Positions 32,975 to 52,131 of a stretch of DNA of 64,000 nt are shown here, piece by piece. A program made the position numbers and the translations under genes. The stretch is taken from the NCBI RefSeq assembly GCF_946848805.1, contig NZ_CAMPFU010000002.1, positions 766,501-830,500 on the forward strand, written 5' to 3'. Positions within the stretch are counted from its first letter, which is position 1, and the number at the start of each line of letters is the position of its first letter. Under the pieces are notes generated by a model. It was not told where the DNA came from. It saw only the letters and a list, made by a program, of their open reading frames with translations, and searched no databases. The DNA is from Deinococcus sp. Marseille-Q6407 (GTDB lineage: Bacteria > Deinococcota > Deinococci > Deinococcales > Deinococcaceae).

Positions 32975-34531
32975 GTGAGGAATACAAGCGACACCAGAGC
33001 TGTTGAGCCGTCCAGCACGCCACAAAGAGCAACCGGGCGGGGGACAGTGCCGCAGGGCCGCAGCCTGATTCTGCTGGGGCATGGTTCGCACCTGAACGCG
33101 GATTCGGCCTCGGCGGTGCGGCAACATGCGGCGGCCGTCCGCGCGCAGGGGGTGTTCGGCGAGGTGCTGGAGGGCTACTGGAAGGATGAGCCGGCGCTGC
33201 GCGGTCTATTGCGGCAGGCCCGCTTCTGCGACGTGACGGTGGTGCCGCTGTTCGTCTCGGAAGGGTACTTCACCGGGCAGGTGATTCCGCGGGAACTGGG
33301 CCTGGCACCGGTCTCTGCCCTAGCACCAGAGGCCGGGCCCGCGCAGCCGGTCAGCCTGACCGAACAGGGCGGGCGGCGAATTCGTTACCTGCGGCCTTAC
33401 GGGGTGCAGCCGGGCATGCCGGAAGTTCTCCTGGCGCGGGCGCGGGAAGTGCGTGGCGACTGGGACCCGGCCCGCACCGCGCTGGTGGTACTGGGCCACG
33501 GCACCGGCCGCGATAAACGCAGCGCCGCCGCCATCGAAGCGGCCGCCGGGGCGCTGCGCGGCCGTGGGCAGTTTGCCGAAGTCGCCGCGCTGTACCTTGA
33601 CCAGGAGCCACGGGTGCAGGACTGGCCCACGCTGACCCAGGCCCCCGAAGTGATTCTGGTTCCCTTCTTCGCCTCGGAAGGCTGGCACACCCAGGAAACC
33701 ATCCCGGCCGACCTGGGCCTGACGGGGCCGCAGAGCCGGATAGAGACGGAAAGCGGGCCGCGCCAGGTATTTTATGCCCGGCCGGTCGGCACCCATCCGG
33801 CCGTGACGGCGGTAATCCTGGAACTTGCCCACGCCAGTCTGGCCGGCAGCGACCCGGCACCGGAGCACCCCGCCTGGCAGCGGGCCGGCCGGCGGCTGGC
33901 CACCGTGACCGAGCAGACGGGCGCAGGTGAACTGCGCGTGGGCGAACTGAGTATTACTCTCCAGCCGGGCGGCGCGTTCGAGCTGCGCCACTGGGCTGAC
34001 CGGACCAGGGCTGACCAGGACAGCCAGCCGAGGAGTCTGACTGCCGTCCCACCAGAAGACCTGAGCGCCTTTACCGGCCGCACTGCCGCAGGCGAACACC
34101 GCCCTATCCGCACGCTGCGCGGCCTACGGCGCGGCTGGCAGACACACGTGGCCGGGCCCGACCTGCGAACCGCCCTGCACGCGGTATATCCCGGCGTGCT
34201 GGAAGAAGCTTCCGCCTGGCTGGACGCCGAGCTGCTGGTCATCCCCTGGGCCGAGACAGCAGCGCGGCAAAGCGGGATTTACCGGCGGGTGGGCCAGGCC
34301 ACGCCCCAGCAACTGGCCCGGGCGCGGGAGGAGGTCTGTGGGCGCTGCCTGCGAACAGCTCTCTGGGCGCAGGAGGTCCTGCAGCCTCCCTTTCTGAATG
34401 GCGGCCCGGCCCTTCCCTGCCCCGAAGCCTGTACTCTGCTGGTCTCGGCAGTGCGTGGGCAGCTGGATGTGCCTGTGCCTGATCTGCCCGATAAGCCCGG
34501 CACCCTGCCCCAGGAGGCTCCCCATGTCTGA
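32975..34531 (+). CDS. two-domain CbiX/SirB-type chelatase fused to a 4Cys Fe-S domain
   Basis: 518 residues. Two CbiX half domains each open with the metal-chelating His motif (LLGHGSH, His36; VLGHGTG, His175). A middle region of about 150 residues follows, then a C-terminal cluster site Cys455-x2-Cys458-x23-Cys482-x3-Cys486. This architecture matches the D. radiodurans protein DR2241. CbiX/SirB insert Co2+ or Fe2+ into sirohydrochlorin; beside a sirohaem enzyme and CobA-HemD, ferrochelation to sirohaem is most likely. GTG 33047 is an alternative start. The gene overlaps cobA-hemD by 8 nt. Confidence 0.85.
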   Translation: MRNTSDTRAVEPSSTPQRATGRGTVPQGRSLILLGHGSHLNADSASAVRQHAAAVRAQGVFGEVLEGYWKDEPALRGLLRQARFCDVTVVPLFVSEGYFTGQVIPRELGLAPVSALAPEAGPAQPVSLTEQGGRRIRYLRPYGVQPGMPEVLLARAREVRGDWDPARTALVVLGHGTGRDKRSAAAIEAAAGALRGRGQFAEVAALYLDQEPRVQDWPTLTQAPEVILVPFFASEGWHTQETIPADLGLTGPQSRIETESGPRQVFYARPVGTHPAVTAVILELAHASLAGSDPAPEHPAWQRAGRRLATVTEQTGAGELRVGELSITLQPGGAFELRHWADRTRADQDSQPRSLTAVPPEDLSAFTGRTAAGEHRPIRTLRGLRRGWQTHVAGPDLRTALHAVYPGVLEEASAWLDAELLVIPWAETAARQSGIYRRVGQATPQQLARAREEVCGRCLRTALWAQEVLQPPFLNGGPALPCPEACTLLVSAVRGQLDVPVPDLPDKPGTLPQEAPHV

Positions 34532-36056
34532 ACCGTTCGTCTCGCTGGTCGGGGCCGGCCCCGGCGACCCTGGTCTGCTGACCCTGCGGGCCCGCACCCG
34601 GCTGGAACAGGCCGACGTGGTGCTGGTCGACGCCCTGGTCAGCCCGGCCCTGCTAGCACTCTGCCCACAGGCCGAAACCGTGGAGGTGGGCAAGCGCGGC
34701 TTCCAGCAGTCTTGGTCACAGGACGACATCAACGCCCTGTTGGTCAGCAAAGCCCGGCAGGGCGGCGGCCAGCGGGTGGTGCGGCTCAAGGGCGGCGATC
34801 CCTTCGTGTTCGGGCGCGGCAGCGAGGAAGCGCTGGCCTGCCAGGCGGCCGGAGTGCCGTTTGAAATCGTGCCGGGTGTCAGCAGCGCGCTGGCGGCCGC
34901 CGCCTACGCCGGGATTCCGGTTACGCACCGGGGCGCGGGCCGTAGCTTTGCCGTGCTGACCGGCACCGACCGGCATGGCCCAGCCTCTTATGCCGAGCTG
35001 GGCGGGGTCGATACCCTGGTGTTCCTGATGGGCCTGCGGCACCTTCAGCAGATTACAGGTGACCTGATCGCGGCCGGGCGCAGCCCGCAGACGCCGGCCG
35101 CCTGCATCCAGTGGGCCAGCACGCCGCAGCAGCGCACAGTACTGGGCACGCTGGCCGACCTGCCAGAGCGGGTGCGGGCCGCCGGGCTGAGCGCCCCTGC
35201 CGTGACGGTGGTGGGCGAGCCAGCAGCGCTGCACCGCCGACTGGACTGGTTTCACCCGGATGAGGCCGGCACGCGATCTTTGCCCCTGCAAGGTGCCCGG
35301 GTGGCCGTCACCCGCACCCGGGTGCAGGCGGCCAGTGAGCTGGCGGCGCTCCTGCGCGCCCAGGGAGCCCAGGTCAGCGAGATTCCACTGCTCAATTTTC
35401 AGCCGGCTTCCAGCCCACGCACGGTGGTCGGCGCGCTGAGCGGTTTCAGCGGCTGGCTGCTGTTCAGCAGCGAGTACGCGGTGCGTGCGCTGGTCCAGAC
35501 CCTGCTGGCCGCTGGCCGTGACCTGCGGCTGCTGGCCGGTGCGCAGCTGGCCGCGGTGGGCAGCGGCACTGCTCAGGCCCTGCGGGAGTTTGGCCTGGCG
35601 CCCAACCTGGTGCCCACCCGCTCCGGCTCACGCTTTTTGGCTGCCGAACTGCCGGCCGAGCCGGGCGAGACCGTGCTGCACGCCACCTCGCAGCATGCCG
35701 ACCCGGTACTGGAGCAGGGCCTCGCCGAGCGCGGGCTCGACTACCTGCCGCTCGAAACCTACCGCACGGCACCGGCGCGACTGACGGCAGCGCAGCAGGC
35801 CCAGCTGCAAGAGGCGCAGGTGGTGACCCTGGCCTCAGCGGCCGGTGTCCGCGCTCTGGCGCAGGTGGCCGGCACCAATTTCACGGCCGCCGTGATCGGG
35901 CCCCAGACCGAACAGGCTGCCCGTGCGGCCGGTTTCTCCCGGCTGGTGCTGGCCGAGCAACCGACCTTGGAAAGTCTGACCAACGCCGTGGTGCGGGCGC
36001 TTCAGGAAGCGGCACTGGCGCAACCGGTCCTGGCAGCCGGAGCCGGCTGTCTGTAA
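34524..36056 (+). CDS. cobA-hemD: uroporphyrinogen-III C-methyltransferase / uroporphyrinogen-III synthase fusion
   Basis: 510 residues from ATG 34524, with AGGAGG upstream. Residues 1-245 are [19 protein letters not shown] (10-24), [15 protein letters not shown] and [21 protein letters not shown]. Residues 255-495 are uroporphyrinogen-III synthase ([18 protein letters not shown] at the start, [12 protein letters not shown] and [10 protein letters not shown] late). The fusion closes uroporphyrinogen III and methylates it to precorrin-2, the step before the chelatase encoded just upstream. The pairing indicates sirohaem supply for the divergent sulfite reductase operon. Confidence 0.93.
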   Translation: MSEPFVSLVGAGPGDPGLLTLRARTRLEQADVVLVDALVSPALLALCPQAETVEVGKRGFQQSWSQDDINALLVSKARQGGGQRVVRLKGGDPFVFGRGSEEALACQAAGVPFEIVPGVSSALAAAAYAGIPVTHRGAGRSFAVLTGTDRHGPASYAELGGVDTLVFLMGLRHLQQITGDLIAAGRSPQTPAACIQWASTPQQRTVLGTLADLPERVRAAGLSAPAVTVVGEPAALHRRLDWFHPDEAGTRSLPLQGARVAVTRTRVQAASELAALLRAQGAQVSEIPLLNFQPASSPRTVVGALSGFSGWLLFSSEYAVRALVQTLLAAGRDLRLLAGAQLAAVGSGTAQALREFGLAPNLVPTRSGSRFLAAELPAEPGETVLHATSQHADPVLEQGLAERGLDYLPLETYRTAPARLTAAQQAQLQEAQVVTLASAAGVRALAQVAGTNFTAAVIGPQTEQAARAAGFSRLVLAEQPTLESLTNAVVRALQEAALAQPVLAAGAGCL

Positions 36057-36112
36057 CCTCTGCCGGGCTGCCCGCTGCGGCCAGCGTCCAGGGTCAGATC
36101 ACCCACAGATGC

Positions 36113-36145
36113 AAAAAAGCCCTGGCAGATGGCCGGGGCTTTTTT
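36113..36145. terminator. bidirectional terminator between cobA-hemD and the response regulator
   Basis: Six A, GCCCTGGC / GCCGGGGC stem (one wobble), five-base loop, six T. Confidence 0.85.
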
Positions 36146-36160
36146 GTTATCAGACAGTGC

Positions 36161-36826
<666 letters not shown>

Positions 36827-37210
36827 TACCCCTCATCATAACGCTTCCTTAAGGGGGATGAAGCGGCCGCTGCCTGTGGGCGGCAAAGACAGCCGCGCCG
36901 CTTTTCCGCCCCAGAAACTGCCCGGAAGTGGGGGCGGCGGCTGTGGTAGCGTAAGGCTACTGCGGCAGTGCCTGGCTTCCCGGACTGGTGTTCCGGTTTT
37001 TTCCGTGTTTCGCCCGAGCTGGCTGGCCGGCCTCACTCCGCCTTCCACCGTCTCTTTTCGCCCTCTTTCTTTCCTGCTCTCTGCTTTCCGGCACTGTGCG
37101 GCCCCCGGCAGAGGGGAAGCTGGAAACGAATCCCTATCCCCCACTGGACACACCCTGAACGCGGGAGAGTCCAGCCGCTGCCCGTACCTGGGCAGGCCCC
37201 AAGGAGCCCC
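36827..37210. other. 384-bp divergent intergenic region, DrRRA-like gene and rnj
   Basis: Contains the -10 box of the regulator gene at its left end. A nested hairpin follows: outer arms ACAGCCGC (36889-36896) and GCGGCTGT (36937-36944), inner arms CCGCCCCA (36906-36913) and TGGGGGCGG (36929-36937, one bulge). About 37020-37090 is a pyrimidine-rich stretch on the plus strand. No convincing gene; it appears to be a long leader of rnj. Confidence 0.55.
36835..36840 (-). promoter_or_regulatory. probable -10 box (TATGAT) for the response-regulator gene
   Basis: On the minus strand TATGAT is followed by 8 nt (GAGGGGTA) and ATG, giving a leader of at most a few bases. Confidence 0.5.
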
Positions 37211-38875
<1,665 letters not shown>

Positions 38876-38916
38876 AGCGCCCGGCCAGCCGGCATGAAAA
38901 ACATCTAGACGCCGTG

Positions 38917-38954
38917 GGAAAGCGGCACCGGAAAAACCGGTGCTTGGCTTTTCC
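38917..38954 (+). terminator. probable terminator after rnj
   Basis: GCACCGG-AAAAA-CCGGTGC perfect 7-bp stem, extended by outer GGAAAGC / GCTTTTCC; the T run is only four long. Confidence 0.55.
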
Positions 38955-39084
38955 GCGGCGCTTTGCTGGGGCGGCCGCACTCCGGCCGGGCAGCCGGGAG
39001 ACCATATTCATCAATTCGTCAGCTGCTGTCCTAACGTCTGTTTTGCCTCCCTTTATCTGCAGTGTGCGTGCGATACTGGAGGGT

Positions 39085-40895
<1,811 letters not shown>

Positions 40896-40933
40896 TCTTC
40901 TGTAAGATCGCAACGCACATTACAGCGTTCCCG

Positions 40934-40973
40934 CACCCCAGCTTCTAGACTGCTTGTCTAGCAGAGTGGGGTG
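40934..40973 (+). promoter_or_regulatory. leader hairpin before lon
   Basis: CACCCCA (40934-40940) pairs with TGGGGTG (40967-40973); inside it CTAGAC (40945-40950) pairs with GTCTAG (40956-40961) around TGCTT. No T run follows, so it is not a terminator. A shorter repeat AACGC-N8-GCGTT lies just upstream (40912-40929). Confidence 0.55.
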
Positions 40974-41036
40974 CCGCGCTATACCGGCTGCCCCCGAATC
41001 TCTCCCTTTACCACCTTCTCCGCAAAGGAGCACCGA

Positions 41037-43490
<2,454 letters not shown>

Positions 43491-43518
43491 GTGGCGCCTG
43501 AGCCTGATCGTCAGTAAT

Positions 43519-43559
43519 AAAACCCCGCCCCTAGAGATGCGTTCTCGGGGCGGGGTTTT
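43519..43559. terminator. bidirectional terminator between lon and pilT
   Basis: Four A, perfect 9-bp stem CCCCGCCCC / GGGGCGGGG, 15-nt loop, four T, between convergent genes. Confidence 0.88.
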
Positions 43560-43587
43560 ACTCTATTTCGCTTAAACGCTCAGGGTC

Positions 43588-44805
<1,218 letters not shown>

Positions 44806-44863
44806 GGCAGCAGTCTCCTTGTGAGCGGGGAATCAAAGAAATACGGAAAGGACCAGTCAGGCG

Positions 44864-47493
<2,630 letters not shown>

Positions 47494-47497
<4 letters not shown>

Positions 47498-48132
47498 ATG
47501 TCCTCCTGCCCGCGCCCGGCCGGAGCGCGGCGTTCAGCGGGCGCGCCTGCGGCGGCCTGCGGTGGTTCCTGTAAGGCGTGATTCAGCGTGCCGTGCTTCC
47601 CCTCACTGCTTTCCTCCACCAGCTGCCAGACCTGTGGGCCCCAGTCATGGCCGTGGCGGGCCAGCACCCAGCGTTCCAGCATCCGGGCAAAGCGGGTGTG
47701 CGGCAGGGCATTGTCAATCAGCGGATGGACCAAAATGGTGTGGAGGCCGGCCAGATTGCCGCCCAGCACGTCGGTAAACAGCTGATCACCCACCATGCCC
47801 ACCTGCTGAGGGGGCAGCCCCAGCCTCCGTGCGCCCCGGCGAAAAACGGCCGGGTTGGGCTTGCCGGCCATGCCAGCGCCTTCCAGGGTCAGACGGCCGC
47901 GCCATTCCTCGGCCCGGCGGGCGGTGGCGTTGCTGAGCAGGGCCAGCCGGATGCCTGCGCCGCTCATCTCCTGCACCCAGCGCACCGAGCCGGGGTGATC
48001 GTCATAGGAGTGGTAAGGCACCAGAGTATTGTCCAGGTCCAGCAGCAGACCCCGCAGGCCACGCACCGCCAGAAATTCCGGCGTGATTTCAGCCACGCCA
48101 CGAATCAGATCGTCCGGTTTCAGCAGGCTCAT
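47494..48132 (-). CDS. YqeG-type HAD phosphatase
   Basis: 212 residues. HAD motif I is LLLDLDNTLVPY, motif II LALLSNA, motif III around AGKPNPAVF and motif IV VGDQLFTDVLG; this arrangement is the YqeG IIIA family. Substrate unknown. The last ~40 residues are a Pro/Ala-rich extension. It overlaps both the laccase-domain gene (ATGA) and pilB, so it belongs to the same transcription unit. Confidence 0.88.
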
Positions 48133-49034
48133 GGGGTCAGCCTTTCATAGAGTGACTGTGTCTGTCCGGAATAGCTTTGTTCAAAAGAGTCCTGCTCAGT
48201 GGAGCCGGCAGCGGGGTCTATGAACTGAGCCACGCTACGCAGGCCAATCATGCCCCACATTCGCCCAGTCACCCCGGCGTCGCGGCGATAAGAATAGAAC
48301 TGGGCGTCGGTGCTGCACCCGCCGGCCTGCCACAGGTGCTGCGGAGCCACCCCGGCTTCCAGCAGAATCTGGCGGTTGGTCGCGCCCAGGTCAAGATGAC
48401 GCCCGGGACCGAGGTGCTCGCCCAGCCCGGCGGCCTGAAAAGCCTGCGCCACCTCCTGCCCCACCGGATACTGCGCCGCGCAGATACCCACGCCGATGGC
48501 GGCGCGGGTGCGCTCTGGGCGGGCACCCAGCCGGGTCATGGCGGCCAGAGTCAGGGCGGCGATGCGCCCAGTCGTACCGCGCCAGCCGGCGTGCGCAGCG
48601 CCGATCACGCCGGCTTCTTCATCGGCCAGCAGGATGGGGTAGCAGTCGGCGGTGCCGATGGCGAGCAACAGGTCCGGGTCAGCGGTGACCAGGGCGTCGC
48701 CGGTCTGCACGCCGGCCCGGGCCGGCCGCACGTCCAGCCCGTGAACCTGCTCCAGCCGGGCCACCTCATGCGGGCGGTAGCCCAGCGCGGCAGCGGCCAG
48801 CCGGCGGTTCTCGGTCACGGTCGCCGGGTCATCCTGCCGGTCGTCCAGGTTCAGCCCCGTATAGGGCCCGCCGGAGAGCCCACCGCGCCGGGTGGTAAAG
48901 CCGTGCGGCAGCGCAATCAGGGGGCAGCGCACCAATGGCAGGGGCGCCAGCGGCAAAGAAGGAGAAAGGCCTGACACCCCGGCAGTATGCGGCCCGGAGT
49001 CTCTCGGTACTCTGACGCCGGTTTTATTCTGCAT
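48129..49034 (-). CDS. pgeF: laccase-domain (YfiH/PgeF) multicopper-type purine nucleoside enzyme
   Basis: About 301 residues from ATG 49034; the domain proper begins at LPHGFTTRRGG, so the start is uncertain and may lie further in. Conserved zinc/copper ligands appear in RLEQVHGLDV, GTADCYPI, AAHAGWRGT and GICAAQY. YfiH-type proteins are now known as purine nucleoside phosphorylase/oxidase-like or peptidoglycan-editing enzymes. Divergent from fabI; the much longer upstream frame runs into fabI and is not credible. Confidence 0.82.
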   Translation of the reverse strand: MQNKTGVRVPRDSGPHTAGVSGLSPSLPLAPLPLVRCPLIALPHGFTTRRGGLSGGPYTGLNLDDRQDDPATVTENRRLAAAALGYRPHEVARLEQVHGLDVRPARAGVQTGDALVTADPDLLLAIGTADCYPILLADEEAGVIGAAHAGWRGTTGRIAALTLAAMTRLGARPERTRAAIGVGICAAQYPVGQEVAQAFQAAGLGEHLGPGRHLDLGATNRQILLEAGVAPQHLWQAGGCSTDAQFYSYRRDAGVTGRMWGMIGLRSVAQFIDPAAGSTEQDSFEQSYSGQTQSLYERLTP

Positions 49035-49124
49035 CCCTCCCCAGCTCTGGAGAGCCCGCAGCCATAACCAGCAAAGTGGCAAAGGCGCCAAAAGATTGGA
49101 TGCGGTCCAAAAAAATGTATGCTC

Positions 49125-49130
49125 TAGACT
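49125..49130 (+). promoter_or_regulatory. leaderless -10 box (TAGACT) for fabI
   Basis: TAGACT ends 7 nt before ATG 49138, and no ribosome-binding site is present. Confidence 0.6.
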
Positions 49131-49137
49131 TTTCTGC

Positions 49138-49953
49138 ATGAGTCTTAGCATTGATATGTCAGACAAGCGCGCCCTGGTGATGGGCGTAGCCAACGCCCGC
49201 TCGCTGGGCTGGGCCATCGCCGAGCGGCTGCTGGAAGCGGGCTGCCAGGTCGGCTTCTCCTACCAGGGCGAGCGCCTCAAGGGCGAGCTGGAAAAGCTGA
49301 CCGCTGGCCGCCCCGGCACCTGGATTCAGCAGTGTGACGCCACCAGCGAAGAAGACCTGACGGCGCTGTTTCAGCGGGCCAAGGACGAATTCGGGGAGCT
49401 GGACTTTCTGGTGCATGCTATCGGCTTCGCGCCGCGCGCCGCGATGGAAGGCCGCTTTCTGGACACCACCGCCGAGGACTGGAACACTGCCATGAACGTC
49501 AGCGCCTATACCCTGGTCAGCGCCGCCCGGCACGCCGAGCCGCTGCTGCGCGACGGCGGCAGCATCGTGAGCCTCACCTTCCAGGCTTCGCAGCGGGTGG
49601 TGCCCAAGTACAACGTGATGGGCGCCGCCAAGGCCGCGCTGGAAGCGGCCACCCGCTACCTGGCGGTGGAACTGGGCGAGCGCCAGATTCGGGTGAACAC
49701 CATCAGCGCCGGGCCGATGCGGACCATCGCCGCTCGCTCAATTCCCGCATTCGCCACCCTGTACGGCAGCGCCGCCGAAGTGGCTCCCCTGGGCCGCAAC
49801 CCCACCCCCGAGGAAGTGGGCAACCTGGGCCTGTTCCTGCTGAGCGACCTCAGCACCGGCATGACCGGGCAGACCGTGTACGTGGACAGCGGCGCCAGCA
49901 TTGCCACCATCAAGGCACAGGCACCGGCTGCAGCGGAGGGCAAAGACCGCTGA
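49138..49953 (+). CDS. fabI: enoyl-[acyl-carrier-protein] reductase
   Basis: 271 residues. NADH site MGVANARSLGWAIA (15-28), catalytic pair Tyr158 and Lys165 in KYNVMGAAK, and the flexible substrate loop AGPMRTIAARSI. It performs the last reductive step of fatty-acid elongation. The outer tyrosine common in FabI (LTYLG) is Phe149 here (LTFQA). ATG 49138 is supported by the TAGACT box; ATG 49156 is possible. Confidence 0.95.
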   Translation: MSLSIDMSDKRALVMGVANARSLGWAIAERLLEAGCQVGFSYQGERLKGELEKLTAGRPGTWIQQCDATSEEDLTALFQRAKDEFGELDFLVHAIGFAPRAAMEGRFLDTTAEDWNTAMNVSAYTLVSAARHAEPLLRDGGSIVSLTFQASQRVVPKYNVMGAAKAALEAATRYLAVELGERQIRVNTISAGPMRTIAARSIPAFATLYGSAAEVAPLGRNPTPEEVGNLGLFLLSDLSTGMTGQTVYVDSGASIATIKAQAPAAAEGKDR

Positions 49954-50022
49954 AAGCAGCCGGGACCCCGGGTGGCCCCGGCGCAGGTGAGAGATTTCCT
50001 ACCGGAGACCTTCTCAGACCAT

Positions 50023-50028
50023 TATCAT
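50023..50028 (+). promoter_or_regulatory. leaderless -10 box (TATCAT) for the isochorismatase-fold gene
   Basis: TATCAT followed by 7 nt and ATG 50036. Confidence 0.55.
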
Positions 50029-50035
50029 CAGTGTC

Positions 50036-50473
50036 ATGACTTCTGTTTCACGGCTGCCGCTTTTTGTGACGGTACAGCGGCACCATTTCGACACTTCTGC
50101 CGGCGATCATCCCCGCCTGCGGCACTTCAGGCAGCGTCTCCAGCAGGCCCGCGAACAGGGCCTGCCGGTCATTCTGGTGCAGTGGGACGGCGGGCTGTTT
50201 CCGCAGACCCCGGACACCTTCTCGCGGGACTGGGTGCTGCACCCAGACATCCGCGCCGAGGACGGCGACCTGCTGGTGCGGGCGTCCGGCCGTGATCCTT
50301 TTTCCGGCGAACTGATCGGCGGGCAGACCCTGGCCGCGCAGCTGCAGGCGATGGGCGTCACCGAGCTGGACGTGCTGGCCGTGCCGGACGCCCCCGAACT
50401 GACCGCCGTGCTGGACAGTGCGACGCAGTACGGCCTGACCCTGCACGTGTTGCCGCTGGACCAAGGCGCCTGA
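50036..50473 (+). CDS. hypothetical protein resembling the isochorismatase fold, without Cys
   Basis: 145 residues. VILVQWDGGLFPQTPDTFSRDW, then LHPDIRAEDGDLLVRASGRDPF and a TLAAQLQAMGVTELDVLAV stretch follow the order of isochorismatase/nicotinamidase-type cysteine hydrolases. The nucleophilic Cys of those enzymes is missing; the protein has no Cys at all, so hydrolysis by the usual route is unlikely. It may be a degenerate or binding-only member. Identity of the fold is inference from pattern. Confidence 0.6.
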   Translation: MTSVSRLPLFVTVQRHHFDTSAGDHPRLRHFRQRLQQAREQGLPVILVQWDGGLFPQTPDTFSRDWVLHPDIRAEDGDLLVRASGRDPFSGELIGGQTLAAQLQAMGVTELDVLAVPDAPELTAVLDSATQYGLTLHVLPLDQGA

Positions 50474-50551
50474 GCTACTGCCGCTGGGAGCGGGTCGCCA
50501 GCTTTCCTTGATTCCACTCTCCCCTTTCCCTTTCGACCCACAGGAGCCCGC

Positions 50552-51619
50552 ATGAATACCCTTAAATCGCAAGACCTGCCCGCGCTGGACCTGGACTACA
50601 CCCTGGACGTGCTGATCCGTCTGCTGGATACTCCCAGCCCCACCGGCTACACGGCCGCCGCCGTGGAATTGATCGAGGCCGAGCTGGCCGCGATGGGCGT
50701 GCCAAGCGCCCGCAACCGCAAAGGCTCGCTCAGCTGGGAAATCGCCGGGCGCCGCGAAGGCCACGTCACTTTCAGCGGGCATGTGGACACCCTGGGCGCG
50801 ATGGTCAAGGCCATCAAGCCCTCGGGCCGGCTGGCCCTGAGCATGCTGGGCGGCTACGACTGGGCCACCATCGAAGGCGAGGACGTAAAGGTGCACACCC
50901 AGCTGGGCCGGGTGCTGACCGGCACAGTGGTCAACACCAAGCAGAGCAGCCACGTGCACGGCCCGGCGCTGCGCGACCTGAAGCGCGACGCCAGCGTAAT
51001 GGAAGTGCGGCTGGACGAGGTGACCGCTTCGGCCAGCGAAACGCGGGTGCTGGGTGTGGAAGTGGGCGATTTCGTCTCGCTGGACGCCCGGCCTCGGCTG
51101 ATGCCCTCGGGCTACCTCAAGTCACGCCACATCGACAACAAAGCGGCGGTGGCGCTGTTTCTGGCCCTGACCCGGGTGCTGGTGCAGCAGCCGCCTGTGC
51201 GCAGCGTGGCTTTCCACGTGACCACTTACGAGGAAGTCGGTCACGGCGCCGCCACTGGGATTCCGCCGCACACGGACGAGCTGATTGCGGTGGACATGGC
51301 CGCTGTAGGCGAAGGTCAGACCAGCTCCGAGCACCACTGCACCCTCTGCGTGGGCGACAGCGGCGGCCCCTACGACCACGCCCTGAGCAGCCGGCTGCGG
51401 CAGGTGGCCGCCCGCAGCGGAGTGGACCTCAGGGTGGACATCTACCCCTACTACGCCTCGGACGGCACGGCGGCGTGGCGGGCCGGTGGTGACTTCCCAG
51501 TGGCCCTGATCGGCCCCGGCGTGGACGCCAGCCACTCGTATGAGCGGACCCACACCCAGGCGCTGGAACAGACCGGCCGCCTGATGCTGGCCTACGTGCT
51601 GGACGACCCCGAAAACTGA
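50552..51619 (+). CDS. M42 family metallopeptidase
   Basis: 355 residues. Di-metal ligands: His77 and Asp79 (GHVDT), the bridging Asp in SRHIDNKA, the catalytic Glu and ligand in TYEEVGHG, an Asp in AVDMAAVG and the late HSYERTH. This is the TET aminopeptidase/endoglucanase-M family. Such enzymes form dodecamers that trim peptides from the proteasome or other proteases. CAGGAG precedes the ATG. Confidence 0.9.
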   Translation: MNTLKSQDLPALDLDYTLDVLIRLLDTPSPTGYTAAAVELIEAELAAMGVPSARNRKGSLSWEIAGRREGHVTFSGHVDTLGAMVKAIKPSGRLALSMLGGYDWATIEGEDVKVHTQLGRVLTGTVVNTKQSSHVHGPALRDLKRDASVMEVRLDEVTASASETRVLGVEVGDFVSLDARPRLMPSGYLKSRHIDNKAAVALFLALTRVLVQQPPVRSVAFHVTTYEEVGHGAATGIPPHTDELIAVDMAAVGEGQTSSEHHCTLCVGDSGGPYDHALSSRLRQVAARSGVDLRVDIYPYYASDGTAAWRAGGDFPVALIGPGVDASHSYERTHTQALEQTGRLMLAYVLDDPEN

Positions 51620-51774
51620 AGCGAGAACGGGACAGCCACTCAGGCAAGGCGCCAAAGCGGCACATTTCATTTAGAAAGCGCTGAGCAAGCGCGGCGGGTC
51701 ACGTTTGGGCCCGGGGGGCGTGCCATGCTGAAGGTACGCCCCCCCTTTTGCCGTTCCCAGATGGAGGTTTTCTG

Positions 51775-52026
51775 ATGACTCTGCAACAAGCGACCGGCCC
51801 TTACGACCGTCCCCCCAGCCCCGCCAACGAACCTACCGATGTGCCTTCGCCCCGCCCGGAGCGGATGCCCGGACAGGACACCGATCCCACCCCGGTTCAG
51901 GACCACCCCAACCCAGACACCCCCGGCCTGCCCACGCCGGATGCCCCCAGCAACCCCGACACCCCCGGGATGCCTGGTATGCCTGACTCGGTGCCCGGTA
52001 TCCCCAGCCCAATGCCGGCAATGTAA
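51775..52026 (+). CDS. short proline-rich hypothetical protein
   Basis: 83 residues from ATG 51775 with GGAGG upstream. About a quarter Pro, with repeats of (N/S)PDTPG and PGMPGMPD; no Cys, no signal peptide, presumably disordered. Its terminator and ribosome site argue it is expressed. No homologous family is known to me. Confidence 0.65.
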   Translation: MTLQQATGPYDRPPSPANEPTDVPSPRPERMPGQDTDPTPVQDHPNPDTPGLPTPDAPSNPDTPGMPGMPDSVPGIPSPMPAM

Positions 52027-52049
52027 ACCTGCGTAAGCTGCAACCCTAT

Positions 52050-52101
52050 AAAAAAGCCCCCCGCTTTTCCTCTCACAAGGGAAGAAGCGGGGGGCTTTTT
52101 T
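52050..52101. terminator. bidirectional terminator between the Pro-rich gene and the zinc peptidase
   Basis: Six A, long stem GCCCCCCGCTT / AAGCGGGGGGC with a 18-nt loop, six T. Confidence 0.88.
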
Positions 52102-52131
52102 GTGTTGTGAGCAGGACTGCTTAAGAGCAGC

